Under the pieces are notes generated by a model that was not told the DNA's origin, made no database searches, and saw only the letters and a program-made list of their open reading frames with translations. A stretch of DNA of 40,662 nucleotides from CALTSX01 sp051647685 (lineage in GTDB: Bacteria > Chlamydiota > Chlamydiia > Chlamydiales > CALTSX01), in NCBI GenBank assembly GCA_051647685.1, contig JBOFEG010000037.1, positions 1-40,662 on the forward strand, written 5' to 3'. This document shows positions 26,558 through 35,081 of the stretch, one piece after another. Positions within the stretch are counted from its first letter, which is position 1, and each line of letters opens with the position of its first letter. The translations under genes and the position numbers were made by a program.

Positions 26558-27358
26558 ATGTTGCAACAACTCATCTCTCTAATCAAAAAATTCATCTCCT
26601 TTCCTGTTTCTACCCGACATTATTGTTCTAGCAAACAAATAGCTCTTATGTTTGCTGGGTACTTTCTCATTTCTATTTTTTTATCTCCTCTAATTCTAGT
26701 AATGACTTGGCCATTGATCAATAAATTATTTGGGCATTATAACAATCCATTACTACTGAAACTTTCTTATTTTCAGGTGATCCATACTCTTTGTTTATTG
26801 TTATTTATCTCATGGCTATTTGTATCTCCTTTGAAAACAAAGATTAAATCTATTTTCAATAGTTCTACTCACTCTCCTCTTCATTCTCTATTAGTCGGGA
26901 TAGGAAACTGGTTTATTGCATTTCCATGTGTGTGGTTACTCTATCAGATTTTAAATGCTATACATGTTGGAATCTTCGGCGCTACTAAGTCAGAACAGAG
27001 TGCAATTCGTATTGTTAAGGTAATGTCAGATCATCCGATTAGTTTTTTACTCGGTATAATTAATGTTGTTTTTATGGCTCCTTATATAGAAGAAGTTTTC
27101 TTTAGGGGCTTTATGCATGATTTTCTGCGACCAAAACTCGGAATTACTTCTACCATATGGGTAAGTTCACTTATATTTGCTTTGATGCATTATTCTCGCG
27201 AACAAGGCAGTAGTAATCTAGTTTTATTACCTTGTTTACTTTTTTTCTCCTTATTCTTGGGACGTGTATATGAAAAAGAAAGATCTATCTGGAGTTCTAT
27301 CGGTCTTCACGCCGCTTTTAATTGCTTTAGCGCTATTGGAATTTTTCTTTTGGATTAA
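26558..27358 (+). CDS. CPBP-family intramembrane metalloprotease
   Basis: A 266-residue polytopic membrane protein of the CAAX protease and bacteriocin-processing (CPBP/ABI) family. The three active-site motifs are present: EExxxR (Glu178-Glu179...Arg183 in IEEVFFRG), FxxxH (Phe207...His211 in FALMH) and HxxxN (His251...Asn255 in HAAFN). Six to eight hydrophobic segments are visible, including ~29-50, 73-90, 110-135, 160-178, 198-212 and 221-236. In bacteria such enzymes cleave substrates within the membrane or act as immunity proteins; the substrate here is unknown. It follows the lipoprotein gene by 22 bases and precedes the PP2C gene by 62. Confidence 0.88.
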   Translation: MLQQLISLIKKFISFPVSTRHYCSSKQIALMFAGYFLISIFLSPLILVMTWPLINKLFGHYNNPLLLKLSYFQVIHTLCLLLFISWLFVSPLKTKIKSIFNSSTHSPLHSLLVGIGNWFIAFPCVWLLYQILNAIHVGIFGATKSEQSAIRIVKVMSDHPISFLLGIINVVFMAPYIEEVFFRGFMHDFLRPKLGITSTIWVSSLIFALMHYSREQGSSNLVLLPCLLFFSLFLGRVYEKERSIWSSIGLHAAFNCFSAIGIFLLD

Positions 27359-27420
27359 ATTTTATTGATTTAGATATTCAAATCATATTATGTATAAAGA
27401 TATTTTACAATCTTACATAG

Positions 27421-28128
27421 ATGATGAATATACAAAGTTATGGGCTTACTACTACCGGTCCCAACCGACAAAATAATGAAGATATATTTTTTTTACTCCC
27501 TAAGTATAATTTTTTTGTGCTTGCTGACGGAATGGGAGGACATAATGCGGGTGAAATAGCTGCAAGCCAAGCAGTTTCTTACCTATCTTCTGAAATTACT
27601 AATCTATTTTTATTGAAGATGCATGGATGGTCTTCTTTAGAATTAGTAGAGAAGATGAGGTTAAGCCTTTATAAAACAAATCAATGGGTCTATCATTTAG
27701 GAATAAAGAATTTTCCCTACAAAGGGATGGGGACCACTATATGTAGCCTTTTATTCTATAAAAATTCTTTAATCCATAGTCATGTGGGTGACAGCCGTAT
27801 TTACCTATTTCGAGACGGAAATCTCATACAGCTCACGCGGGATCACTGCTGGAGCACCCCCGCTAATAAACCCACTAATGTTCTAACACAAGCAATCGGT
27901 GTAAAAGAATCTATTAATCCAGATATTGATATTAAACAGGTATCTGTTGGAGATTTTTACCTGGTTTGTTCTGATGGACTCTCTGATGTACTATCGGATG
28001 ATACAATAAAATATATTTTGAAAAAATCCTGCAGTTTAACTACAACTCTCCACTGCCTAGTCCAAGAAAGCCTTCGACATGGTGGAAAAGATGATATTAC
28101 AGCTATTGGAATACAGATTGTTGATTAG
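27421..28128 (+). CDS. PP2C-type Ser/Thr protein phosphatase
   Basis: A metal-dependent phosphatase of 235 residues, about the size of stand-alone bacterial PP2C (Stp1/PrpC type). The motifs, in order, are NNED at 18-21, ADGMGGH at 35-41, GMGTT at 102-106, HVGDSR at 121-126, CSDGLSD at 183-189 and GKDDIT at 222-227, so all metal-binding aspartates are intact. Such enzymes reverse the action of Hanks-type kinases. Chlamydia encodes an ortholog (CT259, Cpp1) thought to oppose Pkn1/PknD. Two ATGs lie side by side (27421 and 27424) and the true start could be either. The desulfurase gene follows in the same direction. Confidence 0.95.
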   Translation: MMNIQSYGLTTTGPNRQNNEDIFFLLPKYNFFVLADGMGGHNAGEIAASQAVSYLSSEITNLFLLKMHGWSSLELVEKMRLSLYKTNQWVYHLGIKNFPYKGMGTTICSLLFYKNSLIHSHVGDSRIYLFRDGNLIQLTRDHCWSTPANKPTNVLTQAIGVKESINPDIDIKQVSVGDFYLVCSDGLSDVLSDDTIKYILKKSCSLTTTLHCLVQESLRHGGKDDITAIGIQIVD

Positions 28129-28172
28129 ATAGTTATTCATATAAAACAGATAGTATTGATATTATATTGTTT

Positions 28173-29321
28173 ATGAATCAGATTATTTATCTCGATAATA
28201 GCGCAACTACGCAGATCGATCCTGAAATAACCGAAATTGCGGGACAAGAACTCACTTCTCTTCCTGGAAACCCCTCAAGCTGGCATAGTCTCGGTCAAAT
28301 AGCGAAAAAAAAGCTGCTTCGATCCAGAGAATCTATAGCAAAATGGCTTGGAGCTGCTTCTAATGAAATTATTTTTACATCGGGTGGTACAGAAGGCCTG
28401 AATATGCTGATACTAGGAATTGCGAAAAGCCTTCCTGCAGGACAAATTATTTCTACTACTATTGAACATCCAGCTGTACAAAAGCCTCTAGCGAATTTAT
28501 CAGAGGAAGGCTGGAGGGTTACCGCTCTATCTATCAATGAGTATGGAGCGATCTCACCTCTTCAATTAGAAAAAGCAATCACAGAAAACACGAGAATGGT
28601 GGTCCTTAGCGCTGCTAATCACGAAACAGGAGTTCAGATTGATTTAGAAGGCGTAGCATCTGTCTGCGAGAGCTATCAACTTCCACTCGTTATAGATGGA
28701 GTAGCCCTACTTGGCAAAAGCACGATTCATTTACATAAAGGAATTACAGCTATGGCTTTTTCAGGCCATAAGATTCACGCTTTGCCAGGGACTGGTTTTG
28801 TGTATCTCAAATCAGGTCAAACTATTTCTCCTTTACTGTATGGCGGAGGCCAGGAACATGGCTTAAGAAGCGGAACAGAAAATCTTTTAGGAATCATTCT
28901 GCTAGCTAAAGCCATTGATATTTTCGCAGTGAAGGAAATGGCTGTAATACAATATATTAGCTACTTACGCAATCTGTTTGAAAAAATAGTTCTTACCGAA
29001 TTATCGGATGTATTTATTAATGGAAGTGGCCCCCGAACGGCAAACGTTAGTAATTTGTATATTAAAGGTATTGATGCAGAAGATATAGTTATCCAATTAG
29101 ATTCTCATAAAATTATTGCTAGCATGGGATCTGCCTGCAGCTCAGGAAATTTGGAGCCCTCTCAAGTATTAATAAATATGGGTTACTCTCAAAGAAGAGC
29201 TAGTGAATCCATCAGATTTTCTTTTAGCCGACTCAATAAAGAAGAAGAAATAACCCGTTCTGCACAAATACTATGTGCCATTGTAAAATCTCTTCGTTCT
29301 CAAGAAATCGCATCAATTTAA
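28173..29321 (+). CDS. Cysteine desulfurase, NifS/IscS type
   Basis: A PLP enzyme that removes sulfur from cysteine for Fe-S cluster or thio-modification pathways. The PLP lysine is Lys200 in SGHKIH, and the persulfide cysteine is Cys322 in GSACSSG, the pattern of group I (IscS/NifS) enzymes. Other signatures are YLDNSATT at the N-terminus, SGGTEG and the TTIEHPA stretch. I start at the ATG at 28173 (382 residues) and not the in-frame TTG two codons upstream. It follows the PP2C gene by 44 bases, the same pair (CT258/CT259) as in Chlamydia, from memory. No iscU or scaffold gene is adjacent, so its acceptor is unknown. Confidence 0.93.
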   Translation: MNQIIYLDNSATTQIDPEITEIAGQELTSLPGNPSSWHSLGQIAKKKLLRSRESIAKWLGAASNEIIFTSGGTEGLNMLILGIAKSLPAGQIISTTIEHPAVQKPLANLSEEGWRVTALSINEYGAISPLQLEKAITENTRMVVLSAANHETGVQIDLEGVASVCESYQLPLVIDGVALLGKSTIHLHKGITAMAFSGHKIHALPGTGFVYLKSGQTISPLLYGGGQEHGLRSGTENLLGIILLAKAIDIFAVKEMAVIQYISYLRNLFEKIVLTELSDVFINGSGPRTANVSNLYIKGIDAEDIVIQLDSHKIIASMGSACSSGNLEPSQVLINMGYSQRRASESIRFSFSRLNKEEEITRSAQILCAIVKSLRSQEIASI

Positions 29322-29398
29322 TTTCAATATAATTCTACACTAATTAGTTTTATTATATAAATAATTAACAAACAATATAAAACCATAATTATAATTAA

Positions 29399-29431
29399 TT
29401 GGATTTAAATCATATAATTAATTATAATTAA
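29399..29431 (+). promoter_or_regulatory. Possible promoter with a palindromic -10 region, LRR-kinase gene
   Basis: TTGGAT (29399-29404), an 18-bp spacer and TATAAT (29423-29428) make a plausible promoter 32 bases before the ATG at 29461. The -10 lies inside a perfect 14-bp palindrome TTAATTATAATTAA (29418-29431). Another AATTATAATT lies at 29387-29396. The region is nearly pure A/T, so chance matches are likely. Confidence 0.35.
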
Positions 29432-29460
29432 ACTAAGATGTAACTAATCTGAAATAAATT

Positions 29461-31536
29461 ATGATTCCAAGTTTTAATACAACTCTACCCTCTCCTAGTA
29501 GTAATCAAATACAACCACCATTTATTACTATGCAAGAGCTTCATTCAATATTGAAAACATGGGCGCGTAATCCATCTACTAATGCATCGAGATCTGACGC
29601 AACAGAAATTGCAAAAAAAATTCTTATTTTTCATAAAATAGAAACAGATAGCAAATATAGAAATCAAAGAAACCAATCTTTAGAAATTACAGGTGTTCAA
29701 GCAAGATCTTTTCCTGATATTTTTTCCTACCCTCCCTTTAACCGGATAATCAATCTGAACTTGCAAATGGGATTATCAAAATTACCTACAAGTATGTTCC
29801 ATTTAAAGGGATTAAGAAGCTTAAATTTATCTAATAACCACTTAGATCACCTACCTGAGAATGTGAGTGAATTATCCCAACTTGTGGATCTGAATGTCAG
29901 TCATAATCAATTAAATCAGATACCAGAAAATCTTTACCAACTAGGTTATTTACAAAACCTGGATATGTCTTTTAATTTAATAAATGAAATTCCTAATAAT
30001 CTGGATCGATTGCAATATTTGACAAATCTCAATCTTTCTTCTAACAACCTCTCGAAATTACCGGAATCTTTTTCTCAATTACTGCAAATTAAAAAATTCA
30101 ATTTACGTGAAAACAGCCTTATCTCGTTCCCTGATATTAGCTTGAGTCATGATGATATCACAGAAGATTCAAATGTTACATTGGAAGACAGAATTGAAAT
30201 CACTAATAACTTTTCATCAGCTGAAAGAGTTCGGAAAAGAAAAGCAGAAAAATTTATAAGGCAATCAGAGATAGCAAGAAAAGTATTAAAAAACAATCCG
30301 CCTGTTCTTATTACAGATGATCTGGGATCTTCTTTCGAAATTTTTGGTGAAATAAAAGATAAACCTATAGGTGTATATAAACCACGTTTACAAAGCGATA
30401 AAGAAGCATTGCCCGGTGTTCCCGCAGGAACGGAAGCTTTTAGAGAAAGATTAGCTTATGCATTAAACTATGAATTAAGCCAGTTATTTACTGAAAACAA
30501 TATCCCTTTAGTAGATTTTGGCGTACCTCCTACAAGAATTATGAATTTTAAACATAAATTATTTGGGAAGCACAATAAAACTGGATCTTTACAGAAGTAC
30601 AAGAAGAATTGCATTAATTTTCATAATACTTCTGCTAGAACAAGAATTAGCGAAACAAATAAAAATGAACTTTTCAAAACAGCTATATTAGATCTGATTT
30701 TCTTAAATAAAGATCGTCATGATGGTAACCTTCTTTATTCCCAAGAAAAAAATAAACTCAATCTAATTGACCATGGAGCTTGTTTCCCTGAAATAGCAGG
30801 CCTGCAAGAATTTCAATTTGGTTGGAAAGAACTACCTTTTATTCACGAAGCGCTACCCAAAAATTGGGTTGATTTCATCTTATCCATTAATGTAGATACC
30901 CTGGTTAATAGGACAATCAAGGAAATAGCTATCCATACAAAAGAATTCCCAAAAGAAGAGATGCAAATTTCGGGAGAATCTCTTTTTGTTATGATATTTG
31001 CTATTAAATCGTTACAAGAATTTGTCAAAACCAATCCAGCACCTACTATCGGTCAATATCTAGATCATATTTTGTTAAAAAATAACTACCATTATATAGA
31101 AATCAAAAATCCTACTGACAATACTACTTCTTTCATAGAATTGCCTGAAAAACTTCCCTTTGGGTACATGGATATGGATTTTGATCAGAAAGATATAAAA
31201 AGATTTAATGAGAAAAGTTTTGAAGTTATGGGATGTTCTATTGTACCTATATTTTCTGAAAATACTCCTTCACCGGGAGAACTCAAATTAAAAGAGATGT
31301 GCGAAAAATATGGTTTTGAAAATGTGATATTGCATAGAAAACAATCCTCAGCTACAGAATCACAATTTTATGAAGAAACTAAAGAAGCTTTTAAGGAATA
31401 TACACAGGATAAAGGAGAAATAAATGCTCAATTTATACAAGAAAATTTGGATGAAATCGAACGATGTATTATTTCTTATCTTTCTAAACACCCAATCCGC
31501 AGTTTAAGCGAACGTTTAAAAGACGGTTCTGCATAA
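29461..31536 (+). CDS. LRR protein with a PI3/PI4-kinase-like catalytic domain, putative effector
   Basis: A 691-residue protein. Residues ~20-95 form a helical cap resembling that of the LRR-NEL protein, including DIFSYPPF against NIFIYPPF. Residues ~100-225 are LPx-type leucine-rich repeats. Residues ~270-560 look like a phosphatidylinositol 3/4-kinase fold, closest in motifs to type II PI4K and plant gamma-PI4K: Lys307 in GVYKP, PAGTEAFRERLAYALN, GVPPTRIM, the catalytic loop DRHDGN (Asp418-Asn423) and the metal-binding IDHG (Asp437). Known relatives phosphorylate lipids or proteins. There is no signal peptide, so type III secretion is a reasonable inference. No Shine-Dalgarno sequence precedes the ATG. 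Whether it acts on lipid, ubiquitin or a protein is open. Confidence 0.83.
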   Translation: MIPSFNTTLPSPSSNQIQPPFITMQELHSILKTWARNPSTNASRSDATEIAKKILIFHKIETDSKYRNQRNQSLEITGVQARSFPDIFSYPPFNRIINLNLQMGLSKLPTSMFHLKGLRSLNLSNNHLDHLPENVSELSQLVDLNVSHNQLNQIPENLYQLGYLQNLDMSFNLINEIPNNLDRLQYLTNLNLSSNNLSKLPESFSQLLQIKKFNLRENSLISFPDISLSHDDITEDSNVTLEDRIEITNNFSSAERVRKRKAEKFIRQSEIARKVLKNNPPVLITDDLGSSFEIFGEIKDKPIGVYKPRLQSDKEALPGVPAGTEAFRERLAYALNYELSQLFTENNIPLVDFGVPPTRIMNFKHKLFGKHNKTGSLQKYKKNCINFHNTSARTRISETNKNELFKTAILDLIFLNKDRHDGNLLYSQEKNKLNLIDHGACFPEIAGLQEFQFGWKELPFIHEALPKNWVDFILSINVDTLVNRTIKEIAIHTKEFPKEEMQISGESLFVMIFAIKSLQEFVKTNPAPTIGQYLDHILLKNNYHYIEIKNPTDNTTSFIELPEKLPFGYMDMDFDQKDIKRFNEKSFEVMGCSIVPIFSENTPSPGELKLKEMCEKYGFENVILHRKQSSATESQFYEETKEAFKEYTQDKGEINAQFIQENLDEIERCIISYLSKHPIRSLSERLKDGSA

Positions 31537-31565
31537 AAAAGTTTAACCCAAAAACAAACATGCAA

Positions 31566-32786
31566 TTATAAATTGCTCTTTATATTGATTTGTACATTTC
31601 CAAGAAATGAGGTATTTCTCACGGTAAGTATTATTCCCTCTAAATATAAAATATCGCCTTTAATAGGATGTCTATGTAAATGTTCTAAGAACAATCCCTC
31701 TAATGTTTGATTTTTCTGGGTAGCTATAGTTGTCCCAAGTTCCTTCTCGATATCTGCAATGCGAGTATTTCCAGCAAAGGTTTTATCAATAATCATTTGT
31801 GGTCGTTGATGAGATTCTTTATCAATCTCGCCTTGAAACATTTCTTCTATAATTGCTTGCAAAGTTAAAATACCTTTTGCATGACCCGACTCATCCAGTA
31901 CGATAGCAAGCCTTTGATTATTACCTCGGAATTGTTTGACAATTTGCATAATAGGTGTTTTTTCTGAGATAAACCACGGCATTTTTATATACGGTCTGAT
32001 GAAAGAAGCTTTTGGAACTTGTAAGAAATCTCTTATGTAAGCAATGCCTATTACGTTTTCTGGTTCTTCTCCAACAATTAAGTAATAAGGTTTAGGGTAT
32101 TGAAAACAATGGATACGGAGATCAGATACAGTACATGTCGATGGCAGCCGGGAAAAAGAAATAAATGGCTGCATAAGATGAATCGCTGTTTTTGCGCGCA
32201 AAGAGAAAATATTGGAGACAATATAGTCAAACTGTTTGGCTCGTTCTCCCTTTTTTTCTTCCCTTTCTTCAATTGCAACTTGAAGCTCTTCTCGCGTAAG
32301 GTAATTCTTCACATAAGGAGTCCAATGGAAGAGTTTATGAATAATGACACACAATTTATCAAATAACCAAATCAAAGGGCTTAAAACAATAGATGCTGCA
32401 TAAATAATGGGAATCCCTGCCAGTGATACTTGTTCAGAAGATCTTGCAGCAGCAAACATAGGAGCGAGCTCTGCAAAGATTAATACAATAATGGTTTGTA
32501 AGATAGGAGATAGATTGGGGTTAATTCCTATCGATTCATATAATCTTCTCGCGCATTCAGATCCAAACTGCATAGCGAAATGCATGCCTATTAAAGTGGT
32601 TCCAAATAATTTAATGGGATGATTTTTAAGATAGTAAATCCAACGCGCATGCGCGTTTCCTCGCTGCATAAAATATTGCAATCGCAGTTTATTAAAAGTG
32701 ACGAGCGCCATCTCCATCATAGTAAACAATCCCTGAATCACGAGAGCTGCAATAAGGAGAGTCAGATATAGGTAAGACGAATTCAT
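31566..32786 (-). CDS. DUF21/CBS-domain membrane protein (CNNM/CorC-HlyC family), second copy
   Basis: A 406-residue inner-membrane protein with an N-terminal DUF21 transmembrane domain (~1-140, three to four helices), a CBS pair (~190-320) and a C-terminal CorC/HlyC-type domain (~330-406). DESGHAKGILTLQAIIEE is the usual CBS2 ending. Family members are linked to Mg or Co efflux; the old name hemolysin C is misleading. Its start overlaps the stop of the upstream paralog in an ATGA, so the two are translationally coupled. The twin arrangement is also seen in Chlamydia (CT256/CT257, from memory). It is convergent with the LRR-kinase gene. Confidence 0.9.
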   Translation of the reverse strand: MNSSYLYLTLLIAALVIQGLFTMMEMALVTFNKLRLQYFMQRGNAHARWIYYLKNHPIKLFGTTLIGMHFAMQFGSECARRLYESIGINPNLSPILQTIIVLIFAELAPMFAAARSSEQVSLAGIPIIYAASIVLSPLIWLFDKLCVIIHKLFHWTPYVKNYLTREELQVAIEEREEKKGERAKQFDYIVSNIFSLRAKTAIHLMQPFISFSRLPSTCTVSDLRIHCFQYPKPYYLIVGEEPENVIGIAYIRDFLQVPKASFIRPYIKMPWFISEKTPIMQIVKQFRGNNQRLAIVLDESGHAKGILTLQAIIEEMFQGEIDKESHQRPQMIIDKTFAGNTRIADIEKELGTTIATQKNQTLEGLFLEHLHRHPIKGDILYLEGIILTVRNTSFLGNVQINIKSNL

Positions 32787-34015
32787 AATTTTCGAATGTA
32801 TATTCTTTGGATTCTTTTTTCGTTACTGGAGAGTATGTGAAAGAGAAGCTCTTTTGTTTCCCACTTTGTACCACTCTTTGGCGCCTCTCCTATCTGTTCT
32901 GTTAAATAGCCTCCGATTGTTTTCATATTACTTGAACTGAATAAATCGACCTGGAAAATTTCCTCTAGCTCGAGCAGAGGTAATCGGCCGCTTGCAACTA
33001 GTGCATTCTTTTCTATTCGAGTGTAGAGAGGCTTTTCATCTCTGCGATCCGTCACTTCGCCAATAATTCTCTCATATAAATCTTCCAAAGTGATTAATCC
33101 GGATACCATACTATATTCATCGACAACGAGTGACATTACTTCTCTATTTGCGAGCATTCTATAAAATAATTGCGTGGCGGAGGCTATTTCGGGTATGTAA
33201 GAGGGCTTATGTAAGTAAGTCAGTATATCTTCGGACGATGCAATTTTTTCCAAATGAAGAAAGAAGTCCACATGATGAAGAATTCCTTTAATGTTTTGTA
33301 TTTCTCTGTCACATACAGGAACGCGACTTACCCCTTTTTCTACAAAGATTGACATTAGATGATCAATCGGATCTTGCAAAAGATAAAAATAGATGTCTTG
33401 TCTTGGACGCATGATCGACTTAACGAGATCTTCCTCTAAACTAATGTATCCTTGTACTAGCCGAGCCTCTTCCCGACTAATGAGATAAGAGTCGACAGAT
33501 GCATCGAGTGCTAAAGTTAGTTCGTCCGCAGACATATCCTTATCTTTTTTCAAGAAGAAAAATAAATAATGAGAGATAAAAGTAGCAACCGGAGTAATTT
33601 TTGTTTGCAGAGGTCTCGTAAAAGATTGCATTTTTTCAATAAAGGGAGAAATATAAGTTGTAATATAAATATTATTTGCTATTGCAAAGGACTTTGGAAT
33701 AAATTCTCCAAAAATTAAAGTGAGAAAGAGTGGGAGTCCAACATTAATTATCCACAGGGAAGAGGGATAGAAAATACGAGCAATAATATTCTGCACTAAA
33801 AGGCTTACTAAGATGTTAAAGAGAAGAAGCGTTACTAAAAGATCTCTTGGATGATCGAGTAACTGGGCGACTAATCTCTCTCTTTCATGTAACGACTCTC
33901 GGAAAAGACGTATTTGCATAGAAGACAAGGAAAAATAAGCCGTTTCCGCACTAGACAAAACAGCAGATAATATAATACACACGATTGTACTAAGAATTAA
34001 AAAGGCCAGTAACAT
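32783..34015 (-). CDS. DUF21/CBS-domain membrane protein (CNNM/CorC-HlyC family), first copy
   Basis: A 410-residue paralog of the downstream gene with the same order: DUF21 membrane domain (~1-150, including a proline-containing helix before the FIPKSFAIAN motif), CBS pair (~195-325; SRVPVCD and VDEYSMVSGLITLEDLYE) and CorC/HlyC domain to the end. The two copies probably form heterodimers or share a transport role, which is inference. It starts 2 bases after the FtsB-like gene ends and overlaps the next gene by 4 bases, so the three form a tight operon. Confidence 0.9.
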   Translation of the reverse strand: MLLAFLILSTIVCIILSAVLSSAETAYFSLSSMQIRLFRESLHERERLVAQLLDHPRDLLVTLLLFNILVSLLVQNIIARIFYPSSLWIINVGLPLFLTLIFGEFIPKSFAIANNIYITTYISPFIEKMQSFTRPLQTKITPVATFISHYLFFFLKKDKDMSADELTLALDASVDSYLISREEARLVQGYISLEEDLVKSIMRPRQDIYFYLLQDPIDHLMSIFVEKGVSRVPVCDREIQNIKGILHHVDFFLHLEKIASSEDILTYLHKPSYIPEIASATQLFYRMLANREVMSLVVDEYSMVSGLITLEDLYERIIGEVTDRRDEKPLYTRIEKNALVASGRLPLLELEEIFQVDLFSSSNMKTIGGYLTEQIGEAPKSGTKWETKELLFHILSSNEKRIQRIYIRKL

Positions 34016-34017
34016 AT

Positions 34018-34344
34018 CTATAGTTCACTATTTTTTTCAAAAAACACCTTAATCTCCCCTTCACAGACGAGACCGAGCACTTTTTTTAAAGTGAGCTCAA
34101 TATAATCCAAATCATTTTGACTAGAAATTTCTAAAATCAACTGACGATTTTCCTCATCTAGATCAGCTTGCTGCTCCAGGTAGAAATCTCTTTGCAACTG
34201 TAACTGGTGTATTTCTAATTCTTTTTTTATCAATGGTTGGCGAAAAGATAAATAACAAAATAATATAACTAGAACTACCCACCATGAATATTTAATTTCT
34301 AAAAGTATATGTCGAAATGTAGATAAATCTATTGTGTTTTTCAA
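34018..34344 (-). CDS. FtsB/DivIC-like septum formation protein
   Basis: A 108-residue bitopic protein with one transmembrane helix at ~21-36 (WWVVLVILFCYLSF), a coiled coil at ~40-80 and a C-terminal stretch LKKVLGLVCEGEIKVFF that matches the family ending (R-x-x-L-G-x-V-x-x-G-E). FtsB/DivIC proteins join FtsL and FtsQ/DivIB in the divisome. Chlamydiae lack FtsZ but retain some divisome proteins. The only start available in frame is a TTG at 34344 (a stop lies three codons upstream), without a ribosome binding site, so the exact start is uncertain. It is followed immediately by the two CBS genes. Confidence 0.7.
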   Translation of the reverse strand: MKNTIDLSTFRHILLEIKYSWWVVLVILFCYLSFRQPLIKKELEIHQLQLQRDFYLEQQADLDEENRQLILEISSQNDLDYIELTLKKVLGLVCEGEIKVFFEKNSEL

Positions 34345-34433
34345 TTGTGTCTATATAGGTACTTGCAATTATTTTCAGAATAAGTGATGCAGAGTTTAAA
34401 AAAAATGAAAAATAGATGGCACGGGTAAGGGAG

Positions 34434-34997
34434 TTATATTCTAGGAATAGTAATAGCCTTTTGCCCCATATATTTTCCTCGGCGATCGGCATAAGAGACC
34501 TCGCAGGGCTCGCCCATATAGAAAATCACTTGCGCGAGTCCCTCATTCGCATAAATTTTTGCAGGAAGCGGGGTAGTATTAGAAATTTCAAGGGTAACAG
34601 TACCCTCCCAACCGGGTTCAAAGGGAGTTACATTTACAATAATTCCACATCTAGCATAAGTCGATTTTCCCACACATAGAGTTAAAACATTATTCGGGAT
34701 TCGAAAATGTTCAACAGATACTGCCAGTGCAAAGGAATTGGGAGGAATGATGCATTCCTCTGTCTCAATATCGACAAAAGCATCTTTCTGAAAGTTTTTT
34801 GGATCGACGATTGAATTATTGATATTGGTAAATACTTTAAAGGTATTTGCTACTCTAATGTCGTACCCGTAACTGGACAATCCATAACTGATAATCTTTC
34901 TGCCGCCTAACTCGCGTACTTGATGGCCAACAAATGGTTCGATCATCCCTTCCTTTTCAACCATTTCTTTGATCCAACGATCGGACTGCAGACTCAT
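34434..34997 (-). CDS. dcd: dCTP deaminase
   Basis: This dUTPase-fold enzyme converts dCTP to dUTP for thymidylate synthesis. From the ATG at 34997 it has 187 residues, close to the ~190 of the family. The start is favoured by AGGAG seven bases upstream; an ATG 10 codons earlier (35027) has none. Motifs are SSYGYDIR, the P-loop-like KSTYAR (111-116), PFEPGWEG and the catalytic glutamate Glu137 in TVTLEIS, ending in GQKAI. It is divergent from ruvB across 84 bases, the dcd/ruvB pairing of Chlamydia (CT039/CT040, from memory). Confidence 0.95.
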   Translation of the reverse strand: MSLQSDRWIKEMVEKEGMIEPFVGHQVRELGGRKIISYGLSSYGYDIRVANTFKVFTNINNSIVDPKNFQKDAFVDIETEECIIPPNSFALAVSVEHFRIPNNVLTLCVGKSTYARCGIIVNVTPFEPGWEGTVTLEISNTTPLPAKIYANEGLAQVIFYMGEPCEVSYADRRGKYMGQKAITIPRI

Positions 34998-35081
34998 GAT
35001 TTTATCTCCTAATTTATGTCTATTCATTCTTTGGAAAATGTATAGCCTTTGAAATACTATTCTTGCTAGAGTTTTTATAAG

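Noticed and set aside
29341..29460. Repeat array or CRISPR-like structure upstream of the LRR-kinase gene
   Set aside because: The repeated AATTATAATT motifs are simple AT-rich sequence; there are no regular spacers or cas genes.
32100..32622. Plus-strand ORFs of 88 and 71 residues opposite the DUF21/CBS gene
   Set aside because: They lie wholly within a well-supported gene and show no recognisable protein features.
33748..33756. A perfect DnaA box TTATCCACA, possible replication origin
   Set aside because: It is single, lies inside a coding sequence for a CBS-domain protein, and no cluster of boxes or AT-rich unwinding element surrounds it.
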